From Poronia punctata (Eukaryota; Ascomycota; Sordariomycetes; Xylariales; Xylariaceae): a stretch of DNA of 64,000 nt. The DNA is taken from assembly GCA_022579005.1 (NCBI GenBank), contig MU401498.1, forward strand, positions 62,001-126,000, written 5' to 3'. The notes below the pieces were generated by a model that saw only the letters and a list, made by a program, of their open reading frames with translations, did no database searches and was not told the origin of the DNA. Shown piece by piece: positions 46,744 to 58,898 of the stretch. The translations under genes and the position numbers were made by a program. How positions within the stretch are numbered: position 1 is the first letter of the stretch; the number at the start of each line of letters is the position of its first letter.

Positions 46744-48342
46744 TTTTGCTTCAACCCATTTTCGAGTTTTTGTTCGGTTGACATTTGTTTTGTACGTGGG
46801 TGTGGCAGGCGAGCTGTTTTATGACACTGCAAGTTAGCCATCGCTGCGCAAATCCTGGTAAACCAGTCCGTCGAAGATGGCGCACTTTCCAAGGGTGAAG
46901 ACGTGGGCGGCTAATACTCACAGTGATGAGGAGGGCGTTGCCCCCCTCCGGATGTGGTTGTACGATCCTGAATCCATGTTTGGCGGATTTCAGCGCAAAG
47001 GCATGAGGCCCAACCTAAAGACAGTCCCCTGACGACTTAGCAGGCCGGTGTTACGACGATGCGCATTTAGTTAGACGGTGTACCTTTGTGGGGTTGGGGT
47101 TGGCGCAATGGATAGACTACGTCGCGATTTAGGCCGTCAAGTCGACAACAAGATATCCACAGGTAGGGGAGACCTAGATATAAAGTAGATACCGGAAGAA
47201 ATGCGTGAGATAACGTGTGTTCAATTAATCAAAGAAGAGCAGTGGGATTGGGACCGGTCAGTTGTCCATAAAGAGAACAGAATTTCGTCCTTCGACCAGA
47301 GATTCAACTTCGGCGATTACAGAATAGAAGTATAAACTGGCTCCGCTTTCGTCGCAGCCGTGGAAAGAAGCCACAATATTGCTCAAGGAGTGAACGTCGG
47401 GAGGAGTTGATCGCGAATTGGTATCTACGTATGAGCCTTATGAGCTCAGGTAGATGTGCGGGACGGGTCGTCGAGGACGGAATAACCGATGAAGAAGAAA
47501 ACTGAGCAATGATTCTATCGCTGCGACCACTAATACATACTTGGTAACAGGATCAGACCCTGATGTTGGGTTCGTGCAAGTCCAGGACCAGGTGTTGTTT
47601 CAGTAAATAAGAGGCATGTACCACTAGAAGTAATTTCAGTTGATAGTGACATACTGCTTGTCAAAACGCTCAACGTGCCCAAAAGCCCACACGTACAATC
47701 TAACCTAGGCTAGCTCTATCACGTAGGTGGAGTGGCGTCTTGATTAACATGTTAAATTTGCCCGATCGTCAGTACTACCACGTAGATACGTAGGTACATA
47801 TCTTACGTAGGCCTTCGAGGCACCAGGAAGGTCTTTAATACATATGGTCCATACCATTTTATGTCTAATATCTTGTTGTACTCGTACAGTGGTTTGCTCC
47901 TTCCCCCATCAATACCTATTTGTAATCTTACTTTTCGCTCTCTTCTTAAACAGCGCCTTGTGCGTCTCTAATAAGGTGTTAATAAAGCGGATGGAAGCGG
48001 CGCACTCGTGCCCCAATACATCTGCCACATCATCATATCATCATCCTATCACTTGGTAGGAGGCCACCACGTACAAGTCAAAAGCAGCCCGGATATTGTG
48101 GTACGAGTCTTGGAATCAGCCAGTCAATTTTGTACATGCACTCCCTATGTCTAAAGATTTAGTGTAATAGGCTCTTACACATTTCACGTTACAATGTTGA
48201 ACACTCCTACCTGAGAAAAGCTGTAACAAACCCTTTTGTGGAACCCGCATCAAAGCATTTCGTTTACCCAGAGGTACATTAACCGCCCAAGTAACAGTGA
48301 GATGGATGATGGCATAGGTATCAACAATATCTAACCCTACCT
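46744..48342. other. intergenic, upstream of the 1088-aa gene
   Basis: Promoter and leader region of the 1,088-aa gene. The open frame at 46263-46892 is antisense or out-of-frame shadow. Frame 47844-48059 has no domain. No gene supported. Confidence 0.45.
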
Positions 48343-48347
48343 ACATG
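48343..48347. repeat. ACATG target duplication, left
   Basis: ACATG before the left LTR matches ACATG at 53972-53976. Because the LTR also ends in A, the duplication can be read as ACATG or as the 4-bp CATG. Confidence 0.65.
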
Positions 48348-48616
48348 TGTAGGTTCCAATTCACCTACCTATTAAAGGAGCAAACAGATAATTAAAAAAG
48401 ACCCTTGTTTACTGTATTAAAAAAAACCCTTTAGTACTAGTATAAAAAAATGTAACAAAGGTACTAGGCTACCTAGATTAATAATATAAGTATATAGCCC
48501 TACTTTTTTGCTTTTAAGCTAAAAGGGTATAATAGTTAATATGTAGCTTTATACTTATAAATTTACTTTAGTTGCTATTATTATTATAAATTTAATAAGC
48601 TAAAGCTATATATATA
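48348..48616. repeat. left LTR of the 5.6-kb element
   Basis: 269 bp beginning TGTAGG. The outer ~100 bp are near-normal; the inner end is AT-converted relative to 53704-53972. Confidence 0.9.
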
Positions 48617-51600
48617 AATAGCTATTTTTATAATTTAATAACTTTATTTTTATATTAAAAATAACTTTATTAACTAATTATAATAGCTAATAAAAGTAAT
48701 AAATTAAATAGCACGCTATTACTACTAAATAGCTAAAAGCTATTTAAAAATGCTTTATAAAATATAAAAAGTATAGCTATACTTTAAAAATAAATAAACT
48801 AGCAGCTTAGTATTTTAAGTACTAAAATAAAACAAATAAAAAAAGCAACTTAGCTTATTAATACTTAGCTAGCTTTAATAATAACTACTATAAGCTTTTA
48901 AGCTTAAATTTTAAAGTTATAAAGCTTTATTACTTTTAACTTTAAAAACTTAAAATATAACTTTTTAAAAAAGCTAGCAATAGTTAAAAACTAAACTATA
49001 TATATATAAACTTTAATAAATAATAAATATTAAAAAACTTTTTAATTAAACTATTAACTTTTATAAATATAAAGCTTTAAAAAGCTATAAAATAAAATAA
49101 AAAAAAAGTATTTAATATGCTTTTTTAAATATATACTTTAAACATAATATATTAACACTAAAAAAAACTTTTAATAAAAATAATAAAGTAATTTTGCTTA
49201 ACTATTTAAAATTAAAAAAAGTAAATAATATAGTTTTAAATAAGTTATAAAAAATTTAAAAAAAGCTTATTTAAGCACTTATACTTTATAAATTATAAGC
49301 TATAAAAGTTATTATAATGTTAAAAAAAAACTTTTTTTTAGCAAAAAAATTTATATACTATATTATAAAATATATATAAATAAACTTTTTTAAAGCAATA
49401 CTTTAAATACTTTATAATTATAACGCTTTTATTAGCTTTTTTATAAAGTTTATAAGCTTTAAACTTAAGCAAAACAAAGTTATAGTAGCTTTTATATACT
49501 AAATATAAAAAGCTTATTATTAACTTTTTATAAAAAGCTGCTAAATATAATAAATATATAATATAATAGCTAATAAGTTAAAAACTTATATACTTATAAT
49601 ATAATTATATATTAAAAATAAAGTTTTAAACTTTAATAATAGCTAAGTAATAAAGTATACTATAAAAAACGCTAAGTTAATAATAAAGCAAGCAATTAAA
49701 AAAAAAATTTATAGCAATAAAGCTATTATAGTAAAACTTTAAAATAAAGTTTTATTATAACTAAAAAATAATATTACTATTTTAAACCTTGCTAAAAATA
49801 AAAAAAACGTTAGCAAAATTATAAAACTTTAGTATATAGTAAAAGCTATAAAAAATAAGTATTTTAACTATAAAAAGTAAAAATACTAAGTAAAAAACTG
49901 CTTAAAAAAAGCTAAATAGCTAATAAAATTTAAGCTAAAAAAAAGTTAGTAATACTAAAAAAATGCTATTTTTTAATAAAACTTATAAAAAACTATAAAA
50001 TAAGTATAAATTGCTAAAATATAAAAACTTTTAACTTTAATAAAAGCTTTATAATACTTATAATAAATAAAAAAGCGCTTATGCTATTAAAAAAATTATA
50101 TATAGTAATAATAATAATAATAAATAAAATAAAATAAAAAGCTATTTTAATAATAAGCTAAAAAAATAATAAAATTAATTAAAAACTAAAAAAACTATTT
50201 AATATATTTATAAGCAATAAAGTTTAAAACTTTACTATTTATTATATAAAAATAAATAATAGCTAAAAAGTAATTTATAATAGCTATATAAATTATTATA
50301 ACTTATTTAAAGCAAAGCTTATAAATAAGCATAAATTTATAATTTTTTAAAACTATAGCTATACTGCTTACTTTATAATAAAATTACTAGCTAAGTACTT
50401 TAAGCTTTATTAGTTTTAATATTAAAATATTATATATAGTATTAAAAGTAAAAAGCTATAAATAATATAAAATTATAAAGTATAAAGTATGTTTAAAATT
50501 AAAAAAAAGCTTTTAATATATTAAAGCTTAACTTATAAAGTAGTACTAAATAAAACGTTTTTAAAAAACATAACTATTAAAAAATAAATATTTTATAAAT
50601 AAAAAGCTGTTTTTATTACTAAAAGTAATAAAAAAGTAATAACTTTAATAAAATTTGCTAAAAAACCCTTTATTATACTTATTTAGCTTATTAGTATATA
50701 TATAACTTATAAATAAGCATATATTAAAAGTATTAAGCTTATTATATAGTATAAAAAAACGCTATAAAAAAACTAAGTTAAAATATACTTAAAGTATTAT
50801 ATAAAAACTTACTTAAGCTTATTTAATTTAAAAAAGCGTTAAATAAACGTTATAATATAAACTAAGTACTATATAAATATTAATAATAAAAAGCTAGTAT
50901 AATTACTATTATACTAATATAGCTTAATATAAAAAAATATAATAAAAAAGTTTTTAAAAGCTTATAAAAATATTTATATTTATAAAAGTATAAGTTTTTA
51001 AAAGGCGCTAGCATTGTTAATATTAAAAAAGCTATTAAAAAAGTTTAATATATATAAAAAAACTATTAGCAAAAATATAATTTAGTAAATATGCTATAAT
51101 TATAAAAAACTAAATAAAAAAAAAAAAAAAAAAGCTTATTTACTATTTAATACTATAAATTAAATTTAATATATAAAAAGTTATAAATAATATATTTTTT
51201 TTAATTTAAAAAATAAATTTTAATAAATTAAAGTAGTAAAAGAAAATATTAAAAAAACTACGTTTATTATACTTTTTAGTATATTTAAGTAGCTTATAAT
51301 ACTATTTAAGCTTTATAATATACTAGCAACCTTTTAAGCACTAGTAAACAAAATTATAAAACTATTTAAAAAATAGCTAGTAAGCTTATTAAATAATATT
51401 TATATTTAAGCTAATATAGTAAAATAACTATATAAATAATATTATTTACTTTTTATAAAACTAATAAAATATAATATAATATTAAATACTAAAAAAAGCT
51501 TAATATATATAAATAAAAGTATTTTTTTAAGCTTTTATATTTTTAAAAAAAGCATAAAAGCAAACTTAGCTAAAATAAAAGCAGTTTTAAAAAAGCTTTA

Positions 51601-53703
51601 ACTATTTATAACTATAAAAATTTAAGCGTTTTATAATATAGTAAACTATTTTAAGCACTTTATTAAAAGTTACTTATTACTTTTAGCACTACTAATAATA
51701 CTTATTAGCAAACTTAAAAATAAAAAAGTAACGCTAATATTTAAAGCTATTAAAGCTTAAAAAGCTATTTAAAAAGCTATTATAACTATATTAGTTATTA
51801 AACCTTTTAATTAAAAGCTACTTTTAATAATAAATATAAACTTTAGCTAAAATTATATAAGCGTATATATTATATAACTATATTTATATAGCAAAAAATT
51901 AACATTATTTTTAATAGCTTATTTTTTAAAAAAGCTTATGCTTATATAATAACGTTACTTTATATAAAAATATAAGTTATTAGCAATAATGCTAAGCTTA
52001 TAATACTAGCGCTACTAAGTTAAAAAAAGCAAAGTAATAATTTATATAAACTATAAATTATTATTAACGCTATATACTAAAGTAAATTAACTAATATAAA
52101 TAGTATGCTTTATAAATATAATTAAGCATTATAATATATAAATAGTATATTAAATAAGCAAATTAAATATATTAGCTAATTAGCTTTTAAAACTTACTAA
52201 AATAATATATATAATATATAATAAATAATTAAAAACTATAAAAATTATTATAAAGCTTTAATAACTAAATTAATTAAACTTTTAAGCTATTTATAAATAC
52301 TTATAATTTAGTATTAAATTATTTAATAATATAAACTTAAATATAATTAAAAATTAGTTTTTAATATATAAAATAAATAGTAAGCTAATTTTATTTAAAA
52401 TAGCTTATTATAAATAAAGTTATAAAGCGCTACTATATATAGCTAAAATAGCTTATTAAATAATAATATTGCTATAAATATTAAAAGTTATAGCTTTTTT
52501 AAAAATAATAAAAGCTATATATAAAAAATTAAGTTATTATAATATTAGCACTTTTTAATAAAAAGTTTTAAAATAATATTAGTATTTAAAAATTACTTTT
52601 ATAAGCTAATAAATAATAGCTAAATATTAGTAATACTAACTTATAAAAAAGCTTAGCAAAGTACTTTTAAACTTTTAGCTTATAATATTATTATTATTAC
52701 TAACTTATTAAGCTATAAATTATATATTAATACTATAAAAGCTTATATTAGTAGCTATAAAATATATAACTTTATAAGTTAAAGCTAAATTTATTAAAAA
52801 AGCAAACTTTAAAAATATATTTTTTATAATTAACTAAATTAGTTATATTTTTAAATATTTATATAAATAAATTAATAATAATAGTAGTACGTTTATAAGT
52901 AAAAAAGCTATTTAATAGTATAAAGCTAATAAATTTAAGCTAATTTATATAATATTATTATAGCTATAAAAAAATAAAAAAGTTAAAAAAGTTAATAAAA
53001 ACTTAAAGTATATAATAGTTAAAAAATAGCTTGCTTATAAAAACTTAAATTTAGCTATTTTACTTTAAATTATAGTTTAAATTTATAATTAAATTTTAAA
53101 ACTAAATAGTTATAGTAGTTTTTTTTTACTATTTAAAACTTAACTACTATAAAGCTACTTTGCTTATAAAATTACTAATTATATTTATAAACTAATTAAA
53201 AAAAAAAATTATATACTAATAAAAGTTAGTAATATTTTATAAAGCATTTTAAGCTAAAGTTAACTATAATAGTATAAAAGCTTTAAAAAATATAATTTAA
53301 GCTTATTTATATAAAAAAAAAAGCTTAATTTAAACTTATATAATAAAAAATTAAATATTGCAAATATGCTAAAAAAGTTATAAATAAAAGCTTTATTATA
53401 ATAGCTTTTAAGCTATTATTAATAGTTATTTTAATAATACTTATACTATTTAAAGCTTTAAAAGTATTATTATAAAAAATAAATATAATAGCATATATTT
53501 ATTTTTAGCTTATTTAGCAAATAAGCACTTTATATAAAGCTTATAATATAGTAATAAACAACTTTTAAAATAAAACTGCTAATAATTATAAAATATATTA
53601 AAAAATAAAACGTTAATATAAAAACACTAAAAATAATAGCTTTAAAAATATTATAAGCAAAAAAATAGCTTTATAAAAAAATATTATTTAAAAAAAAAAG
53701 TAA

Positions 53704-53972
53704 TATAAGTTTTAATTTACTTACTTATTAAAAAAGTAAACAAATAATTAAAAAAAACCTTTATTTACTATATTAAAAAAAACCTTTTAGTACTAGTATA
53801 AAAAAATATAACAAAAGTACTAGGCTACCTAGATTAGTAGTATAAGTACGTAGCCCTACTTCTTTGCTTCTAAGCTAAGAGGGTATAATAGTTAACATGT
53901 AGCTTTATACTTATAGATCTACCTTAGTTGCTATTACTATTACGGATCTAGTGAGCCGGAGCCACACGCACA
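53704..53972. repeat. right LTR of the 5.6-kb element
   Basis: 269 bp with the same length and order as the left copy. The inner end is mutated; the outer ~140 bp (from about 53830) are near-normal and end CGCACA. Confidence 0.9.
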
Positions 53973-53976
53973 CATG

Positions 53977-54891
53977 TAGGTAGAGAAGCAGGTAATTTGG
54001 TTATTACTACACCTAAATACTACGACTATTTGACTGTTGATACGTATGACTGCAACGCCATATCCTCTCAACCTCTGACACTAGGTATTTTGTGTAGAAT
54101 CTACAACGTAGGTGAATGAGTGTACTCATAGGTTATATCAGACGGACAGCAACCAGGTGTACATAGCACATAGCGCTCTTATGTGCTGTGTCCACAGGTA
54201 CATGTACCTTTTATTCTAGGCTACCACGGCTAGACTACACGTAGTAGCTTCGCCCCATCAAGGTCATAGGTACCTGCAGCCTGCAGCCTGCCAGGAACAT
54301 GACGCCCACAGGCGGACAGGCACTTACCTAACCTACCTCCAGTAGGTAGTAGCAAGCTGGCCTCAGTGCCGCTGACAGTTCAACTTCCCGCCCTGTTAGA
54401 TTTCATGCAGCCAGCGAACATTGTTCACATCACAACTTTCCACCAACAGCAGCCATACGGAATATCGTAGCTAATCTACAAGCTCATCCACTACCGTCGT
54501 CCTATTTAATTGGTTTTTACCCATCTTTACGTGCGTAGTTGCAGTATAGTACCCTTGATAAACCGAACGGTGGCTATTAGGACGCCCATTTGACATTCTG
54601 TCTGCTTGCATCTTTGGTCACATCTCCGTAACGCGTTGGCGTCAATCCGCAATACCTAGCTCCCCTTCGCGAAAATACCTCCTGCCACGTCACAATTCGA
54701 CCGACAAAGCCATCTCATAGAATATCAACGTCATCAATTCTCGCTTTTCCACGCTCTCGGCGCTCTTCATCCACGAAGATTTCTGTCTCTCCAAGCCCTG
54801 GATACCAGTTCCTATCCGGCGTTAGGCGCTTGAACTGCCTTTCAGATAGGTCGACATTACAACCAGTGTCGCTTCCTGTTGCGCCTTCACA
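53977..54891. other. intergenic, upstream of SED5
   Basis: Promoter and leader of the syntaxin gene. It contains TAGGTA words near the transposon edge (53977-54360). The minus-strand frame 54715-54987 overlaps the SED5 start and is not supported. Confidence 0.5.
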
Positions 54892-55958
54892 ATGGCGGTC
54901 GCGTCGATACAAGACCGGACTGCCGAGTTCAGGTCCGTCCTGACGCAAGTTCAGAAACGACAGGCATCGTCCAAGGTCGGTGCCCAAAGACGATCACTCC
55001 TCACCGATTCCCAAAAGGTGGCGGCGAGCGCAAACGGCGATGCGCAACCCCGGCGTTCCGAGTTTGCGAGGCGGGCTGCGGAAATTGGCCGAGGAATCGG
55101 CGCAACCATGGGCAAATTGGAAAAGCTCGCGCAGTTAGCCAAGCGGAAGACTCTTTTCGATGACCGGCCGGTCGAGATCAACGAGCTCACCTTTATAATC
55201 AAGCAAGACTTATCCTCGCTAAATCAGCAGATCTCGGGATTACAAGCCCTGACCCGCCAACTGCACCCGAAAGCCGACCAGGAAGGAGAACACAACAAGA
55301 ATGTCGTGCTCATGTTGCAAGGCAAGCTCAGTGACGTCGGTGCAAACTTCAAGGACGTGCTGGAAGTGCGTACCAAGAACATTCAGGCCTCACGGTCGCG
55401 AACTGAGAATTTCATCTCCACCGTGTCCCAGCACACACAACCATCGATACAGCAGTCGGCATCCCCTCTGTACGGGACGCCGGCCCGTGGTACGCCGTCT
55501 CCAGGCGCCGATCTTCTTACCTTGCACCCCGTTAGCGATCAACAAGTGTTGATGATGGAGGAGGCCCAGCCGCAAAATGCGTACATCCAACAGCGAGGAG
55601 AGGCGATCGAGGCTATCGAAAAGACGATTAGCGAGCTAGGCTCCATATTCGGCCAGTTGGCGCAGATGGTGTCGGAACAGAACGAGATGATTGAGCGGAT
55701 AGATGCCAACACCGAGGACGTGGTGGACAATGTGCAAGGCGCACAACGTGAACTGCTAAAATACTGGTCAAGGGTGTCGAGCAACCGGTGGCTCATCGCC
55801 AAGATGTTTGGCGTCCTAATGATATTTTTCCTGTAAGTTTCAGTTCTTTTGAAGATGCCCCCTTTCTATTCGCCTGGTGGTGGACTTCCCGTCGGTTTTC
55901 CGGACGCAACCTTGCTGACCTTTTCACCAACAGTATATGGGTTCTTGTTGCCGGTTAG
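54892..55958 (+). CDS. SED5: Golgi Qa-SNARE, syntaxin 5/Sed5
   Basis: Tail-anchored SNARE of 321 aa from exons 54892-55832 and 55934-55958; the last exon has only 25 nt and completes the membrane anchor as IFFLIWVLVAG. The N-terminus has the Sed5-type start (MAVASIQDRTAEF) and SEFARRAAEIGRGIGATMGKLEKLAQLAKRKTLFDD, followed by the Habc-like helices. The SNARE motif spans about 229-291 (IQQRGEAIEAIEKTISELG...) with the zero-layer glutamine at Q263 in SEQNEM, which makes it a Qa-SNARE. Residues about 300-321 are the C-terminal transmembrane anchor. Family knowledge: Sed5 drives fusion of ER-derived vesicles with the cis-Golgi and intra-Golgi traffic, and is essential in yeast. Length agrees with fungal homologues. 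Without the intron the anchor would be cut short. Confidence 0.95.
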
Positions 55959-57548
55959 AAAAAATTACCGACAACATAAAGAAGCGTGTTATTATATTGT
56001 ACATTGTATCATTGAACGTGCTGTCTGTACGGTTTCACTCGCACTACACGCGTCGCCGTTACTCGCCCGTAGCAGGGAGTGTACAGAAGGGAAGCGCATT
56101 TGTCTTCATTGTTTATATCACCATTACATTGGTTAATTATCCACTACGGGTGCCCAAGGGCGTTGTATTTGCGCCTCGGTTGTGTTCTTCCCGTCGGTTG
56201 GTTGTTATTGAGGCTCTAACGACTTGCATGCTTTGAAGCCTCCATATATAAAGATACAAAAAAAAAATTGCCGACAACTTGGATAGAATTCAACCTATTA
56301 AGCGTCACGGTCTCGTCAATCGTAACCAGACGGGCTGGTAAGAGGCTGGGTTTAATTAAGGATTGCCTGATGGTTTCAAGCATTAAAGTCCCTTGGCCAA
56401 GATATTCTTACGCCCCACCAGTTCGGTCATAATCATCCCGAGGTGGAAAATATATATCTACCTACTGTTTATTAACAGTTGAAGTCCTCCTGACGGTACT
56501 AATCCTGGGCTCCTTACTTTACCTAGTACGTGACTCTTATACAAGTGCCTGCAGTCTGTTATATGGTCCTTTTCTCTCCGTATAGCCAGGAAAATATTAT
56601 GATTTATGAAGGTGTAGGTTAGGGGGGTACTTATCAAATCGCACGAAGATCGCCTTGCCCCTCCATCTTCGCCCCGCGTTCGGAACTTTAGGTAATCCCA
56701 TCTCCACCAGTAGAAAAGGATACGAGTACAAGATATGACTGATTTCAACGAGACCATGCGAGTAAAACGGCATTGGACAAGTGACCTACATGTTCTTGTT
56801 GTCTACGTACAGATTTATTTTGAAATAACCTATTTTTTACTTTATCCGCACTCGGATAGGTAAGGTACCTACTTACACTTCCTAGCCAGCCACGATAATA
56901 TCGCCAATGACCCCACGTGTTATCCATGACCCCCGCCGCTCAACTAGTTTTAGGTAACCTAGTGGGATGGATGGGACGGGAGGGGAAGGCGTTGGGGGTC
57001 TTGACCTAGGTAGGTTTTTGGACGAGGTGACTTTTACCGGTGATTATGAAACATTGATGGTGATGTACTGTTTTTTTCCGGTTGTCAGGCAGGCCAGTTC
57101 ACATATGTTATTCGATCTCAGTATGCCGGGGGAGTCGAGGGGAAGTAGGCATACAACACTTCCATTCATACGTAAAAAGGTTGACATATATACAGACCTA
57201 CACAAGATGCCCGGTAGGTGGCGGGTTGAGCTCATCCAGGTTAGGTAGGTACTTAGGTAGTCGGAAAATTATCCGATGACTTAAGTATCTACGTAAGGTA
57301 CCTACGAGGGCTCCAACTTGAGTCTCCATATACCCTACTTAGGTGGTACTGTGATCCTCTTGGCCCTCCGCTTTCCTTCAGTTTCCGAAGAATTGTCTGT
57401 CTATCTGTTCTTCTTTAATTCCTTTTCTTCCTGTATTCTGGATTTCCCTACCGAGATCCCTAGACAACTTTATTCGCAACATAGACCTTAGACTTTTTCT
57501 TTCTTTTTGTGCTGTTGTTGATACCCGGGCGCCCAAACTCTTCTTACG
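55959..57548. other. intergenic, SED5 3' side to AKR promoter
   Basis: No supported gene. Frames at 55849-56236, 56458-56757 and 56967-57248 lack domains. TAGGTA words occur at 57010 and 57240-57310, and a pyrimidine-rich stretch precedes the AKR start. Confidence 0.5.
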
Positions 57549-58898
57549 ATGGCGCCATCTACTTTCAAGCTCAACAATGGGCTAGACATGCCCGCAGTTG
57601 GTTTTGGTGAGTAAGATGTTCGGTGTATTATCCTTGCATATCCTACGCTTCCCGAGTCTGTGTAATTAAGTAGGGGGGCTTCGCATTTCACCGAGCCGTC
57701 GGCTAGAAGCATTGAGCGGTTCCACGACAATAATGCTATCGGTTTTCGTCTGGCACCATGCTCTCACACCCCCACGAATTCTGGCCTCCTTTCGATCTTC
57801 CCGATTCCGGTTCAGCAGAACCAATCCATGTCCCTTCACGAAAAGCACGTCAAAAGCTGACTTGCATGACTTTTCCAAGGCACTTGGCAGGCAGCCCCTG
57901 GCGAGGTGGCCGCAGCCGTGACGTACGCACTGAAAGTCGGTTACAAGCTGATAGACGCTGCATACTGCTACGGGAACGAGGATGAAGTCGGACAGGGCAT
58001 CAAGGCGGCTATAGATGCAGGGTACGTCAAGCGGTCCGACATCTTCGTCGTCACCAAGCTCTGGAACACATACTCGACACGGGCCGAGGTCGGGCTCGAC
58101 AAGTCTCTCAAGGCGCTGCAACTAGACTACGTCGACCAGTTCCTCGTGCACTGGCCCGTGGGCATGAACCCCAACGGCAACGACGACCGTTTCCCCAAGC
58201 TGCCCGACGGCTCGCGCGACATGCTGTGGGACCACGACCACACTGCCACATGGAAGCAGATGGAGGACCTCTTGCAGACGGGCAAGGCGAAGAGCATCGG
58301 TGTCTGCAATTATAGTTTGCCATACCTCGAGCAGCTTCTAAAGACGGCCAAGGTCGTCCCGGCCGTGAATCAGATCGAGAACCACCCTGCCCTGCCTCAG
58401 CAGGAGGTCGTGGATTTCTGCAAGCAGAAGGGCATACATATCGTCGCTTACAGCCCATTGGGCAGTACGGGCGGTCCGCTCATGACGGCCGAGCCCGTAG
58501 TCAAGGTGGCGGAGAGGAAAGGCGTCAGTGCCGGCACAGTGCTGCTGAGCTACCACGGTAAGTTCCCTCTAAAAGAGAAGGTGTTAGTGTTGGTGTTGGT
58601 GTTGAAGTGGTTAGGGGTGTGATATGGTGCGAATGTTAATGCGTTGATCGCAATACTAATATTCTTTGTCCTAGTTGCTCGAGGCACTACGGTGCTTGCC
58701 AAGTCAGTCACCGAGTCGCGTATCAAATCCAACCTCGAGATCGTGGATCTCGATACTGAAGACCTCAAGATACTCACCGATTATTCGGATGGCCTCGCCA
58801 AAGAGGGGAAGTTCCAGAGATTCGTATATCCGCCATTCGGGATCAAGTTTGGTTTCCCAGATAAACCCGAAGGAAGGAGCATGCCGAATGGCGTGTAA
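57549..58898 (+). CDS. aldo-keto reductase
   Basis: NADPH-type aldo-keto reductase of 319 aa, the normal family length, from exons 57549-57606, 57880-58557 and 58675-58898. The catalytic tetrad is visible: D45, Y50 (in LIDAAYCYGNE), K79 (VTKLW) and H110 (LVHWP). GVCNYSLPYLEQLL, NQIENHPALPQ and YSPLGSTGGP are standard barrel signatures, and AKSVTESRIKSN is the cofactor-binding loop. It should reduce aldehydes or keto-sugars; the look is of the fungal xylose/glycerol-type (AKR2/AKR3-like) enzymes, without a firm substrate. The first intron (273 nt) is longer than usual here. Both introns fall at phase-1 glycine/valine codons and restore family sequence. Confidence 0.93.

Larger units (their letters stand above)
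48348..53972. mobile_element. 5.6-kb LTR retrotransposon, extremely RIP-mutated
   Basis: Two 269-bp direct repeats (48348-48616 and 53704-53972) bound a 5,625-bp AT block, a length usual for Ty1/copia- or Ty3/gypsy-type elements. The left LTR starts TGTAGGTTCC and the right LTR ends CGCACA, giving the canonical TG...CA; the inner counterparts read TATAAGTTTT and TATATA. The flanks share CATG/ACATG. The interior has no open frame. Remaining cytosines are mostly in GC or ACT words, so CpA and TpC have been nearly exhausted. Class and orientation cannot be read. The outer ends of both LTRs are spared. Confidence 0.9.

Noticed and set aside
46263..46892. 209-codon minus-strand frame overlapping the start of the 1088-aa protein
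   Set aside because: It shares the DNA with the larger, better supported frame and has no domain; it is a shadow frame.
47098..47595. A GGCGCAATGGATA word like the A box of tRNA-Arg at about 47103, and a GGTTCG...AAGTCC word like a T arm at about 47568
   Set aside because: The two are about 465 bp apart, no acceptor or anticodon stem can be built around either, and the T loop has extra bases. It is not a tRNA gene; chance similarity is more likely.
32033..53972. Centromere or mitochondrial insert as the explanation for the AT-rich blocks
   Set aside because: Both blocks are bounded by paired LTRs with target duplications and show C-to-T type differences between LTRs, so RIP-mutated retrotransposons explain them fully.
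54715..54987. 90-codon minus-strand frame overlapping the SED5 start
   Set aside because: Antisense to a strongly supported gene, without a domain.
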